A DNA stretch of 15,455 bases, taken from assembly GCA_964570005.1 (NCBI GenBank), contig CAZMWE010000022.1, positions 1 through 15,455 of the forward strand, given 5' to 3'. Both the position numbers and the translations under genes were made by a program. The DNA is from JAJZCD01 sp964570005 (lineage in GTDB: Bacteria > Patescibacteriota > Saccharimonadia > Saccharimonadales > UBA4665). This document shows, piece by piece, positions 6,418-13,427 of the stretch. Each line of letters starts with the position of its first letter. Position 1 is the first letter of the stretch. Below the pieces are notes generated by a model that did not search any database, was not told where the DNA came from, and saw only the letters and a program-made list of their open reading frames with translations.

Positions 6418-6555
6418 TGCTGTAAAATTTGCCTAATGCACTTTAGCGTGGCAAGGTGATGTCGGCCTCTTTGGCAATTAGCCTGATGGTCCCCGTATAC
6501 TTCAATAACTTTTTTGCTCGAAGCGCAATTTGGCAAAGCGTTTGCTGTAAAATTT
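6418..6555. repeat. 13-bp direct repeat TGCTGTAAAATTT
   Basis: Exact copies at 6418-6430 and 6543-6555 flank an otherwise unassigned gap between the SDR and KwaB-like genes (6382-6578). The gap is AT-richer than its flanks and has no convincing gene. Confidence 0.4.
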
Positions 6556-6578
6556 CATGGGCACGGACCGACGCAAAC

Positions 6579-7235
6579 TTATTTATGAAAGCCCGGACGT
6601 ACCTTTGACTGCCGCACCGCAACGACAGTACCACTGGTAACCGCAGGATCTCCCAGTAACCGATGCACAGTCCGGGCGACTATCTCGACTGGCTGAGCGT
6701 CACTGATATTTTCCGGGAAAAAGCGTGCATAGGCCTGAGTAGCAGTATCAGCCGGCGAAACACCATACACACGTGGGCCACTGGGATAATCCTGGCTCAG
6801 ACCCACTAGCATATCCTCCAGCCCGCGTTTGCTTACATAGTACGGTAGCCACCCCGAAGCACCATCGGCAAATGTGCCGCTAACCCCTATCACCGCCCCA
6901 TTCTTTGGCATCTTGGGCAGGAGATTGCTCAGCAGCACCATGAAGCCGGTCAGGCTTACGTTCATAATATCGGCGATTTGGCCGGCGGAGTAGTCCTCAA
7001 GGTCTTTTCGATACACACTCTCGTCATCATGCCAGACACCAGCCACATGGATTACGGCATCTAGTGCAGTCACATCCTCTATAATCTTTTCGGTCTTCGC
7101 ACCAATACTATCAAGCTTAGATAGATCCAGCTCTTTACGTGATGGAGCTATAACGCTCCACCCTTCACCGCTCAGTGTGCCGGCAATCGCACGACCGATA
7201 TCCGAACTGCCGCCGGTTATGAAGGCGGTCTTCAC
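6579..7235 (-). CDS. Short-chain dehydrogenase/reductase (SDR)
   Basis: NAD(P)-dependent oxidoreductase with a Rossmann fold, 218 aa, slightly short for classical SDRs (~250). The cofactor-binding loop is TGGSSDIG (7-14); the NNAG-equivalent is HVAG (63-66), degenerate. The catalytic residues are Ser119 (GVSG), Tyr132 and Lys136 in YYVSK. The substrate is unknown. It starts with GTG at 7235, overlapping the TGA of the RNase HI gene as GTGA, so the two are translationally coupled. The upstream AAGG is a weak ribosome site at long spacing. Confidence 0.88.
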   Translation of the reverse strand: MKTAFITGGSSDIGRAIAGTLSGEGWSVIAPSRKELDLSKLDSIGAKTEKIIEDVTALDAVIHVAGVWHDDESVYRKDLEDYSAGQIADIMNVSLTGFMVLLSNLLPKMPKNGAVIGVSGTFADGASGWLPYYVSKRGLEDMLVGLSQDYPSGPRVYGVSPADTATQAYARFFPENISDAQPVEIVARTVHRLLGDPAVTSGTVVAVRQSKVRPGFHK

Positions 7236-7672
7236 AGTCGCGCGCCTTGGCGGGCTTTGTTAGCCCATTCGTCGGCCAGCTCGTTGCCGGGGTCATTATT
7301 ATGACCGCGCACCCAGATCAGCTCAGCCTTACTGGCCTTGTATAGCGGGTACAGTTCCTGCACCATGTCGAGGTTCTTGATAGGGCCGCCGGATTTTTTC
7401 CAACCCTTGGCCGCCCAACCCGGTGCCCACCTGGTCAGCACGTTTATCCAGAACTCACTATCGGTGTAGATTTCGCACGGTTCCCCTGCCGCCAGCTTTA
7501 GCGCGTTCATGAGCGCGTAGCCTTCCATGCGGATGTTGGTCGTCTGGCGCGAACTCACCCCCGAACCGTCCGGTTCGGTACCGAGCGCCGCCGGCTTGCC
7601 GTCCATAATCACGGCATAGCCACCCGGACCGGGATTCGGGCTGGCGCTGCCATCCGTATAGTATCTAAACAT
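7232..7672 (-). CDS. rnhA: Ribonuclease HI
   Basis: Cleaves RNA in RNA-DNA hybrids (R-loops, Okazaki primers). The 146-aa protein carries the full RNase H1 active site at almost E. coli numbering: Asp7 in YTDGSASPNPGPGG, Glu50 in NIRMEGYAL, Asp71 in IYTDSE, His124 in RGHNNDPGNE and Asp134. The basic protrusion region is replaced by a Trp-rich segment (WAPGWAAKGWKK). There is no Shine-Dalgarno; TATAAT (7682-7687) ends 9 nt before the ATG, inside the end of the PspC gene. The gene can therefore be made both from the upstream operon and from its own start. Confidence 0.95.
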   Translation of the reverse strand: MFRYYTDGSASPNPGPGGYAVIMDGKPAALGTEPDGSGVSSRQTTNIRMEGYALMNALKLAAGEPCEIYTDSEFWINVLTRWAPGWAAKGWKKSGGPIKNLDMVQELYPLYKASKAELIWVRGHNNDPGNELADEWANKARQGARL

Positions 7673-7682
7673 CAGAATATCA

Positions 7683-7880
7683 TTATAACTGGTCCGGGTT
7701 TTCGGGCACGATAATCCACAAGATAATATATGGCAGGAACCCGGGCAGCCCGCCCGGCAATAGCAGAATCACCGCGATAATCCGCACGACGACCGGATCG
7801 ATATCGAAATATTCAGCCAAGCCGCCACACACGCCAGCAATCATACGGTCGTTGAGTGAGCGATACAGTCTTTTGGTCAT
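7683..7880 (-). CDS. PspC-domain membrane protein
   Basis: A 65-aa protein that is essentially a bare PspC domain. The N-terminal half has the signature LYRSLNDRMIAGVCGGLAEY followed by FDIDPVVVRI. The C-terminal half is a hydrophobic membrane segment (about 33-58). PspC proteins are inner-membrane components linked to envelope stress. There is no PspA or PspB nearby. It lies 4 nt after the toxin stop codon and 10 nt before the RNase HI start. Confidence 0.9.
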   Translation of the reverse strand: MTKRLYRSLNDRMIAGVCGGLAEYFDIDPVVVRIIAVILLLPGGLPGFLPYIILWIIVPENPDQL

Positions 7881-7884
7881 ATGT

Positions 7885-8277
7885 TTATTTTAACCCTATT
7901 TTGCTGTGCGCCCGCAGCCAGGCGGCGATGGTCGGCACGTCCAGGTGCTCCACCGCCACCTGTACTGCGAGATCTTCGAGCTCTTGGGGTGTGGCAGTTT
8001 GCGTGATATCGTTACGCAGCAAAAGCACACCAGCCACCGCTACACCCGACCGCTTATTGCCATCAGCAAAGGCGTGGTCGCCAATAATATTGCGCATATA
8101 TACCGCCGCTTTTTCGAATATGTCCGGATACTGCTCTGCGCCAAAAACCTCCTGTTGCGGCGCCAGCACGACAGATTTCAGCCGTTCCTCGTCGCGTACA
8201 CCATGGGTGCCGCCATAGTCTTTAATCACCTGAAAATGCAAGCGCAGGATCTCTTCCAGCGTCAGATATTTTGTCAT
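7885..8277 (-). CDS. Doc/Fic-family toxin (death-on-curing)
   Basis: A 130-aa member of the Doc branch of Fic enzymes; Doc of phage P1 phosphorylates elongation factor Tu and stops translation. The active-site motif is HAFADGNKRSG (68-78): His68, Phe70, Asp72, Asn74, Lys75 and Arg76, all intact. An all-helical profile and the family opening (LTLEEILRLHFQVIKDYGG) support the call. The start codon shares one base with the stop of the AbrB-type antitoxin (TAATG), which indicates translational coupling. The activity of this protein has not been established and the target is inferred from the family. Confidence 0.9.
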   Translation of the reverse strand: MTKYLTLEEILRLHFQVIKDYGGTHGVRDEERLKSVVLAPQQEVFGAEQYPDIFEKAAVYMRNIIGDHAFADGNKRSGVAVAGVLLLRNDITQTATPQELEDLAVQVAVEHLDVPTIAAWLRAHSKIGLK

Positions 8278-8489
8278 TACCGGTTTGCTAGGTTTTTCAG
8301 TGTCTCGCCGTATTGCCGTTTAAAGTTAGCGTAATCCTTCATAACGTCGTCCTGTACCGGGACTTCCGGTTCGAAGGATATGCGTAACCGATCGCCTGGC
8401 TTTATACCGTAGCGCTTGAGATCCTTGGCGGGTAGTGTCACCCCCATGCTGTCACCGATTTTGATAGCCGTTTGCGTAGTTGTCGTCAT
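8277..8489 (-). CDS. AbrB/MazE-type antitoxin paired with Doc
   Basis: A 70-aa protein with an N-terminal SpoVT/AbrB DNA-binding swapped-hairpin domain (IKIGDSMGVTLPAKDLKRYGIKPGDRLRI, split by strand turns) and an acidic/aromatic C-terminal tail (about 45-70) that probably wraps the toxin. In the classic pair the antitoxin is Phd, which is a different fold. The start at 8489 is preferred over 8510 because the promoter -10 box (8497-8502) overlaps the longer version. The 7-nt distance from -10 to ATG predicts a leaderless mRNA. Confidence 0.82.
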   Translation of the reverse strand: MTTTTQTAIKIGDSMGVTLPAKDLKRYGIKPGDRLRISFEPEVPVQDDVMKDYANFKRQYGETLKNLANR

Positions 8490-8496
8490 AGTATGA

Positions 8497-8538
8497 ATCG
8501 TAGCACACATGGCAAAGCATTACAATATTATTATAATA
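8497..8538 (-). promoter_or_regulatory. Promoter and palindrome of the AbrB-Doc operon
   Basis: TTGTAA (8520-8525), 17-bp spacer, TACGAT (8497-8502), with the ATG 7 nt beyond the -10. Just upstream lies the perfect 10-bp palindrome TATTATAATA (8529-8538) in an AT-rich run, a candidate operator for autoregulation or an UP element. Confidence 0.6.
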
Positions 8539-8564
8539 CTTTACAGAGGTAGACGGTAATCTGG

Positions 8565-9002
8565 TTACGGGTGCAGCCAGCCCAGTATCAACGCCATGAC
8601 AAGCACCGTGACCAGCTCATGCGCGGAGTTCAAAATGGTGAGCTTTTTGCGGCGGCCTTCAAACGTATCGTGCACATACAAACGGCCGGCTGTAAAGCCC
8701 AACCAGAGCCACAGCGCCAGCATCAGTGTGTCCTGAAGGTAGCTATCATGCGTGAAACGAGTCGCCAGAAACGCCGTGGCAGCCAGCACATAGGCCATGA
8801 CCAACGACGCCATAAATACGCTGCCGTACACCCAGGCCATTGCCGCCGGCTGCTGCGACTTACGCATTTTCTCCATATTGACCCCGGTCAGCTTCATCCA
8901 CTGTTTGCCGAACGCTGCCGGCATGTACCACAAGCTGCCCACAACCATACTCGAGACTGTTGCCAGTAACACACCCCAAACGTTGACTTCGATACCCATC
9001 AT
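8565..9002 (-). CDS. DUF1761 family membrane protein
   Basis: A 145-aa integral membrane protein with about four hydrophobic segments. The family opening is visible: VNVWGVLLATVSSMVVGSLWYMPAAFGKQWMKL (residues about 6-38), with the conserved LWY...FG..W pattern. A further helix pair lies at about 55-80 and 88-105, and the last at about 125-143. Function unknown for the whole family. The start at 9002 has GGAGG (9011-9015) 8 nt upstream; a second ATG directly follows. It is transcribed alone from its own promoter. Confidence 0.87.
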   Translation of the reverse strand: MMGIEVNVWGVLLATVSSMVVGSLWYMPAAFGKQWMKLTGVNMEKMRKSQQPAAMAWVYGSVFMASLVMAYVLAATAFLATRFTHDSYLQDTLMLALWLWLGFTAGRLYVHDTFEGRRKKLTILNSAHELVTVLVMALILGWLHP

Positions 9003-9031
9003 CCCAAAAACCTCCAGTTAATTATAAGCTG

Positions 9032-9060
9032 ATTATGCTCCGGTGCGCGGTGGTTGTCCA
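9032..9060 (-). promoter_or_regulatory. Promoter of the DUF1761 gene
   Basis: TGGACA (9055-9060), 17-bp spacer, CATAAT (9032-9037); each box differs from consensus at one position. A second TATAAT (9021-9026) lies just downstream. Confidence 0.6.
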
Positions 9061-9084
9061 TGATGGGCTTAAGGCGTGATGCAT

Positions 9085-9516
9085 CTAACGCTCGGGAGCG
9101 AAATACGCCCGCATCTGGCGGCATTCGTCTGCTGAAACAAATTTGTAATCAGTCGTGGCTAAAGCGGCCGGGTCCACCCAGTCAAAGCGTGCGTGCTCAT
9201 CGGACAGAGTGATTTGTCCGCTTTCATATTCGGCTTTAAAGTAAATTGCCGCAACGTGGTGTGCAGTACCGCTGAACGTATAGGCACGCTTGGTCACAAA
9301 CACCGTTTCACCTACCTTTATGTGCAGGTCCTGGCCCAGTTCCTCCGCCACTTCGCGTTCCAACGATTCCTCCCACGTGAGGTTACACTCACTCGCATCT
9401 ACCCTACCACCTGGAAAATCGAGATAGCCATTCGGTGAAATGAACGTGAGCAATTTGCCGTCTTTAAAGAGCAGCGCCTTTACGGTCACTTGATATAGCA
9501 TGTGATTTGTGGACAC
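9085..9516 (-). CDS. Nudix hydrolase
   Basis: Hydrolyses a nucleoside diphosphate linked to another moiety; the substrate is unknown. The 143-aa protein has the Nudix box around residues 37-62: Gly37, Glu43, then REVAEELG (54-61). Between Glu43 and Arg54 there are 10 residues instead of the canonical 7, a 3-residue insertion within the box. The catalytic REUxEExG half is intact. The start is GTG at 9516 with AAGGAG (9526-9531) 9 nt upstream; an internal ATG five codons later has no ribosome site. It follows the alpha/beta hydrolase with a 47-nt gap and is probably the last gene of the glyS-led run. Confidence 0.88.
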   Translation of the reverse strand: MSTNHMLYQVTVKALLFKDGKLLTFISPNGYLDFPGGRVDASECNLTWEESLEREVAEELGQDLHIKVGETVFVTKRAYTFSGTAHHVAAIYFKAEYESGQITLSDEHARFDWVDPAALATTDYKFVSADECRQMRAYFAPER

Positions 9517-9563
9517 TACCGGCTACTCCTTAAGTATCGCCTCATGATACCACGCATGTAGCG

Positions 9564-10130
9564 CTACAGAGACGGTTTGATGATTTCCCAGAGCTTGGGG
9601 AGTTCGGTGAATTTTGAGCCGAGGTGATGGCCCCTATGCACGATGGTCAGTGGCGCATCGAGTTGCTTGGCGAGTTGTTTGGCCTGCTCCAGCGGGCAGA
9701 ACGGGTCGTTGTCACCATGCAGGAACGCCAGCTTGTCGGCCCTGGCTTTGATGGCCGCGAAATCGAAGCCGTCCGGCGGGAACAGCTTGTCGAACTGACC
9801 CGGTTCCCATGTAAATCCTGTGGGAGCTTTCGGCGGGCCACCAGCCCAGGCGCCGACCATCACGCCCAGGCGAATATGCGGACAGCGCGGGTTCATCAGC
9901 AAGTTCAGTACCTCAACCGCACCCGATGAATGCCCTACCATGATAGTATCAGCCATGTCACGGCTGCCAAGAATGCGGTCGTCCCATAGTTCTCGGTTCG
10001 GCGTGTGCGCTTCCGGCAGCTGCGGCACCCACACCTGGTAGCCTTCAGCCTCCAGCTTACTTTTCAGCCACGGGAACCAGTTTTCCTCCGGTGTCCCATC
10101 TGTCCCATGCAATATTACTGCCCGTTTCAT
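9564..10130 (-). CDS. RBBP9/YdeN-type serine alpha/beta hydrolase
   Basis: A cytosolic alpha/beta-hydrolase of the RBBP9/YdeN family, 188 aa, typical for that family. The N-terminal strand reads AVILHGTDGTPEENWFPWL. The nucleophile elbow is GHSSG (Ser68). The acid is Asp142 in GDNDPFCP and the base is His168 or His169 in RGHHLG. The substrate is unknown. Its ATG overlaps the stop codon of the 40-aa ORF upstream (ATGA). Confidence 0.88.
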   Translation of the reverse strand: MKRAVILHGTDGTPEENWFPWLKSKLEAEGYQVWVPQLPEAHTPNRELWDDRILGSRDMADTIMVGHSSGAVEVLNLLMNPRCPHIRLGVMVGAWAGGPPKAPTGFTWEPGQFDKLFPPDGFDFAAIKARADKLAFLHGDNDPFCPLEQAKQLAKQLDAPLTIVHRGHHLGSKFTELPKLWEIIKPSL

Positions 10131-10249
10131 TTCTCTGCTACTTTGCTTTTCTCTTTTACAACCACCTCGCCGGATTGGGCAAATTCACAAGCTAACCCAA
10201 GGAACTGCTGTTTGACCGCCAACTCTTCGTGAAAAAACGGAGCCTTCAT
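10127..10249 (-). CDS. 40-aa ORF coupled to the alpha/beta hydrolase
   Basis: A 40-codon reading frame, MKAPFFHEEL... ending ...KVAEK. AGGGA lies 7 nt before its ATG, and its TGA overlaps the ATG of the hydrolase (ATGA). It is hydrophilic, Lys/Glu-rich at the C-terminus, with no membrane segment. I do not recognise it. The ribosome site, the coupling and the position within the operon argue that it is translated, either as a small protein or as a leader cistron. Confidence 0.55.
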   Translation of the reverse strand: MKAPFFHEELAVKQQFLGLACEFAQSGEVVVKEKSKVAEK

Positions 10250-10258
10250 ATCATTTCC

Positions 10259-11458
10259 CTATTCGAATATTATGCCACAAATATGGTCTACATATACAGC
10301 TCTTTGTAGGCGGCCTGGAGGACATCCAGCGCGGCAGCGTAGCGTTCGCCGCGGGCGCTGGCCGGCGTGCGGCGCAAACAGATTACCCAACCACCCGCCG
10401 TTGCGCTTGATGATGATCCCCCCGTAGCTTTTTGGCAGCGCGATTTGCCCCACCAGATAGTTTTCGGCGTTGCCGCGGGCCGGAATGAACGTGTACAGCT
10501 GCACGATGTGACCGTTCCATTCGCCGATCACGTGGTTGTTGACATCGGAATTTTTGAAGCTAGCTTTGCCGAACAGCTGGCCGCGTTGCGGCAGCAGCAG
10601 CCAGCCCCAGTCCAGGCTGTAGAACATACTATTGCTGGTGGCGAACTGCCCCAGCGCTACATCATACAGACGGCCGTTAGCCGTCGCCTGGTCGATCCGC
10701 ATCAGATCCCAGGTGTTGCCATTGCGGTCAAACCACCACACTTCCTCGAAAGTACTGTTATCGGTGTAGAGTGTCTTGCTAGTAGCAATATCGATCAGCT
10801 GATCATTTGCGGTGGCCTGGATAGCCATGCTCAGCGCATCCTGGTCATCGATGGCCGCATCGATCACATTGACCGGATTAGCTGAAAGGATTCTGGGGCT
10901 ATCAACCACATTCACGCGGCCCATCTGTTGCAGCGCCGTCATCATCAGCTGGGCGTGTTGGTAGTAGTGCGGCTCCAGGTACGATTGCATATGTTGCACG
11001 TTACAAGTGCTCCAGTCATGCTGATAGGAGTAAAACACGTCGCTCACTCTCTGCCGTACCGCATCCTCCCGCCAAGCTGGGTCCTTACTGGCAGCAAAAT
11101 CCAGCCTCTTTTTGCCCGTGGCAAACTGCCGCCTGAATTTACCCAGCCAGTCGTTGAGCCCACTATGCACGCCTACGACACCACCGATGAATGCCAGCGA
11201 ACCAAAGAGAATTCCTAGCCAGAACATCGGCACACTCACCAACAGTACTACGATGCTGCCGACGATAACCGCCACCCACCGTGAAGTGTGCCGCCTGCAC
11301 CACCGGGTGACAAAATGTGCCGGGAAATAACCGATTGCGGCAATGACGCCCATTCCACCACCGCCCCCGCCACCTGCACCGCCGCCACCGGAGCCACCCC
11401 CACCGGCGCGCGCGATGACATGGACACACGGCCCAGCCAGCTGTAGAAGTGTTTGCAT
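10259..11458 (-). CDS. TIM44-like membrane protein with apparent C-terminal frameshift
   Basis: An N-terminal Gly-rich linker (about 19-35) follows a short hydrophobic lead. A predicted membrane region lies at about 36-50 and 60-98. A TIM44/mL45-like domain follows, recognisable by DPAWREDAVRQRVSDVFYSYQHDW (about 127-150) and the late strand pattern EEVWWFDRNGNTWDLMRID. The function of bacterial TIM44-like proteins is unknown. The open frame ends in an Arg/Pro/Cys-rich tail unlike the rest. Skipping one base near 10375 would instead give NLFRRTPASARGERYAAALDVLQ... ending in LYM and a stop at 10288-10290, a much more natural helical C-terminus. The start lies 4 nt after the glyS stop. Confidence 0.75.
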   Translation of the reverse strand: MQTLLQLAGPCVHVIARAGGGGSGGGGAGGGGGGGMGVIAAIGYFPAHFVTRWCRRHTSRWVAVIVGSIVVLLVSVPMFWLGILFGSLAFIGGVVGVHSGLNDWLGKFRRQFATGKKRLDFAASKDPAWREDAVRQRVSDVFYSYQHDWSTCNVQHMQSYLEPHYYQHAQLMMTALQQMGRVNVVDSPRILSANPVNVIDAAIDDQDALSMAIQATANDQLIDIATSKTLYTDNSTFEEVWWFDRNGNTWDLMRIDQATANGRLYDVALGQFATSNSMFYSLDWGWLLLPQRGQLFGKASFKNSDVNNHVIGEWNGHIVQLYTFIPARGNAENYLVGQIALPKSYGGIIIKRNGGWLGNLFAPHAGQRPRRTLRCRAGCPPGRLQRAVYVDHICGIIFE

Positions 11459-11462
11459 ACGG

Positions 11463-12839
11463 CTAGTATTGTAACTGCTCGGCCAGATCTGCGATAGCCA
11501 CGCGGGATTGTTGGGTCGTGTCGCGGTGGCGGACGGTCACGGTGTCTTTTTGCTCGTCATCCAGCGTGTCAAAATCGACCGTGACGCAGTACGGTACCCC
11601 AATTTCGTCCATTTTGCGGTAGTTTTTACCGATGTTGCCAGTATCCACCCACATGACTGCACCCAACTCTTTTTTGAGCATGGCGTAGATTTCGCGGGCC
11701 TTGGCGACTAACTCCGGCTTGTTTTTGGCAAGTGGCAGCACGGCAACTTTGACAGGTGCCAGGTGCGCGGGCAGTTTGAGGAAAATGCGCTTTTCGCCAT
11801 TTATTTCGTCTTCGGTGTAGGCAGCACTCAAGACAGCCATGACGTGACGGTCCAAACCAAATGTCGGCTCAATGACGTGTGGCAGAAATGCTGCGCTGCC
11901 ATCTTTCGGACGGTATTCGAGATTCTTACCGGACTTTTCCTGATGGTTCTTGAGATCAAAATCAGTCCGGTACGCTAAGCCTGAGAGCTCCTGAAAACCT
12001 AGAGTCGGGAAATCATAGTAGCAGTCTACGGTGCGCTTACTATAGTGGGCGCGATCCGCCTCGGGCACTTCGTGCTCTCTGATCTTCGCATGGCCTAGAC
12101 CAAGCAGTTTGAACCAGTCGTGCTGCGCTTTCAGCCATTGTTCAAAGATAGTATCCCATTCCTTAGGGTCGATGAAATATTCGAGTTCCATAATCTCCAG
12201 CTCGCGCAGGCGGAAAATGAAGTTCCCCGGGCTGATTTCATTACGGAAGCTGCGGCCGATCTGTGCCAACCCGAACGGCAGATCCGGATAAAAGCTGTCT
12301 ATCACGTTCTTGAAATTCGTGAACATACCCTGCGCGGTCTCGGGACGCAGGTACGCCACTGAGTCGTCATCCTCAACTGGGCCTACCTGTGTCTTGAACA
12401 TCATATTGAACTGTGCAGGTGCGCCAAGTTCATTGCCATCCGGGCTTTTGATACCATTTTCCCTGACCACTTGCGCCATCTGTTCAAGTGTCATAGTATC
12501 AACGTCTTCAATCCCCTGGTCTTCCAGTAAATGGTCCAGGCGGTAACGCTTTTTGGTCTTTGTGTCCTCAATGAGCGGGTCATTAAAAGTATCAACATGG
12601 CCACTCGCCTTCCAGACATTTGGGTTCATGATGATAGTACTATCGATGCCGTACATGTCATCACGATCGTCCACGAACGTCTTCCACCACAGGTTAGTAA
12701 TGTTGCGCTTAAGCGCGATGCCAAGTGGGCCGTAATCGTACGTTCCTGCTAATCCGCCATATATCTCGCTGCCAGGGTAAATAAACCCGCGCCGCTTGGC
12801 CAGGGATACGATATCTTCCAGTTTTACACTGTTACTCAT
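11463..12839 (-). CDS. glyS: Glycyl-tRNA synthetase (dimeric type)
   Basis: Class II synthetase of the alpha2 type found in archaea, eukaryotes and many bacteria; charges tRNA-Gly. The 458-aa protein carries motif 1 region features SGHVDTFNDP (79-88), YLRPETAQGMF (163-173), motif 2 GRSFRNEISPG (195-205) followed by FRLREL, and motif 3 IEPTFGLDRHVMAVL. The C-terminal anticodon-binding domain begins with APVKVAVLPLAKN. The start at 12839 begins SNSVKLEDIVSLAKRRGF, the usual N-terminus; a longer version from 12902 would read through the leader. The leader is about 110 nt and can fold. The gene is followed closely by the TIM44-like gene. Confidence 0.96.
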   Translation of the reverse strand: MSNSVKLEDIVSLAKRRGFIYPGSEIYGGLAGTYDYGPLGIALKRNITNLWWKTFVDDRDDMYGIDSTIIMNPNVWKASGHVDTFNDPLIEDTKTKKRYRLDHLLEDQGIEDVDTMTLEQMAQVVRENGIKSPDGNELGAPAQFNMMFKTQVGPVEDDDSVAYLRPETAQGMFTNFKNVIDSFYPDLPFGLAQIGRSFRNEISPGNFIFRLRELEIMELEYFIDPKEWDTIFEQWLKAQHDWFKLLGLGHAKIREHEVPEADRAHYSKRTVDCYYDFPTLGFQELSGLAYRTDFDLKNHQEKSGKNLEYRPKDGSAAFLPHVIEPTFGLDRHVMAVLSAAYTEDEINGEKRIFLKLPAHLAPVKVAVLPLAKNKPELVAKAREIYAMLKKELGAVMWVDTGNIGKNYRKMDEIGVPYCVTVDFDTLDDEQKDTVTVRHRDTTQQSRVAIADLAEQLQY

Positions 12840-12863
12840 AGTAAAAATCTCTCTTATCGTTGT

Positions 12864-12939
12864 CGGTTTGCTGCATACAAATTTAGTACAGGCCGAAGCC
12901 AATACCGCCTACATTCTTCCACAGAAAACCAACAAACCG
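12864..12939 (-). promoter_or_regulatory. Foldable leader of glyS
   Basis: In the minus-strand RNA, 12930-12939 and 12864-12873 form a 10-bp stem with one G-U pair. Inside it lies a hairpin GGC-UUCG-GCC (12891-12900) with a stable UUCG loop. The T-box consensus is not visible. Possibly a cis-regulatory leader; unassigned. Confidence 0.45.
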
Positions 12940-12957
12940 CACCGTGTTCATGACCGA

Positions 12958-12963
12958 ATTATA
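12958..12963 (-). promoter_or_regulatory. Putative -10 box of glyS with overlapping inverted repeat
   Basis: TATAAT on the minus strand, start predicted near 12951. An inverted repeat CTGTTT/AAACAG lies directly upstream (about 12965-12983) in place of a recognisable -35. Confidence 0.5.
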
Positions 12964-13043
12964 ACTGTTTCCATCTAAAACAGCTAGTGTAAGGTTGCTC
13001 ACAAATCGGGAGGCTACATATCTATATAGTAAGCATAACGATT

Positions 13044-13427
13044 ATGGAATTTGAAAACCCCCTACAACCCGGCGCATTGCTATTCTTAGAGGATACTGTA
13101 CTAAGAGCTACTCAAAAATGGCATGATCAGCTTGCTGCTGCCCGCCTTAATCCTGATGCTTTGTGCGTCTCTGCATATGCAATCTTACTACTCGGTGATG
13201 ACGACGATGGCGCATATGCCCGCATGGAGTTAGCGCGTCGTTTACCCGGGTACAACGGCGGTGACGATGACGTAGCTACAGAAGGCGTCGCCGCGAAACG
13301 CTTTCTAGCTGCCCTTATTGCCAGTAGAGTGGAAGAGGAGGTAGCCAAGCGTGCACTCGCCTACTTAAGGGCTAAATTACTCAACCGCGAGAAAGAAAAT
13401 GGGAAAAAACTTAGCTCAACTTCTTAA
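13044..13427 (+). CDS. 127-aa protein of unknown function, only plus-strand gene
   Basis: I do not recognise this protein. It is mostly helical and charged, with an acidic cluster GDDDDGAYARMELARRLPGYNGGDDD (about 51-76, longer than one turn) and a C-terminal basic helix (RAKLLNREKENGKKL). No membrane segment or signal is visible. Codon use is richer in A/T third positions than in neighbours such as the kinase-like gene, which may point to separate origin. It is divergent from glyS and convergent with recO, overlapping the recO 3' end by 12 nt (13416-13427). A TATAGT (13025-13030) lies 13 nt before the ATG as a possible -10. The coding call rests on the open frame and plausible composition. 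Confidence 0.6.
   Translation: MEFENPLQPGALLFLEDTVLRATQKWHDQLAAARLNPDALCVSAYAILLLGDDDDGAYARMELARRLPGYNGGDDDVATEGVAAKRFLAALIASRVEEEVAKRALAYLRAKLLNREKENGKKLSSTS

Noticed and set aside
6443..6634. 63-codon minus-strand frame before the SDR gene's end
   Set aside because: It overlaps the SDR gene by 56 nt in another frame, has no ribosome site and no family resemblance.
12840..12963. Glycine T-box riboswitch upstream of glyS
   Set aside because: The conserved T-box sequence and a specifier-type stem could not be identified, so only a foldable leader is claimed.
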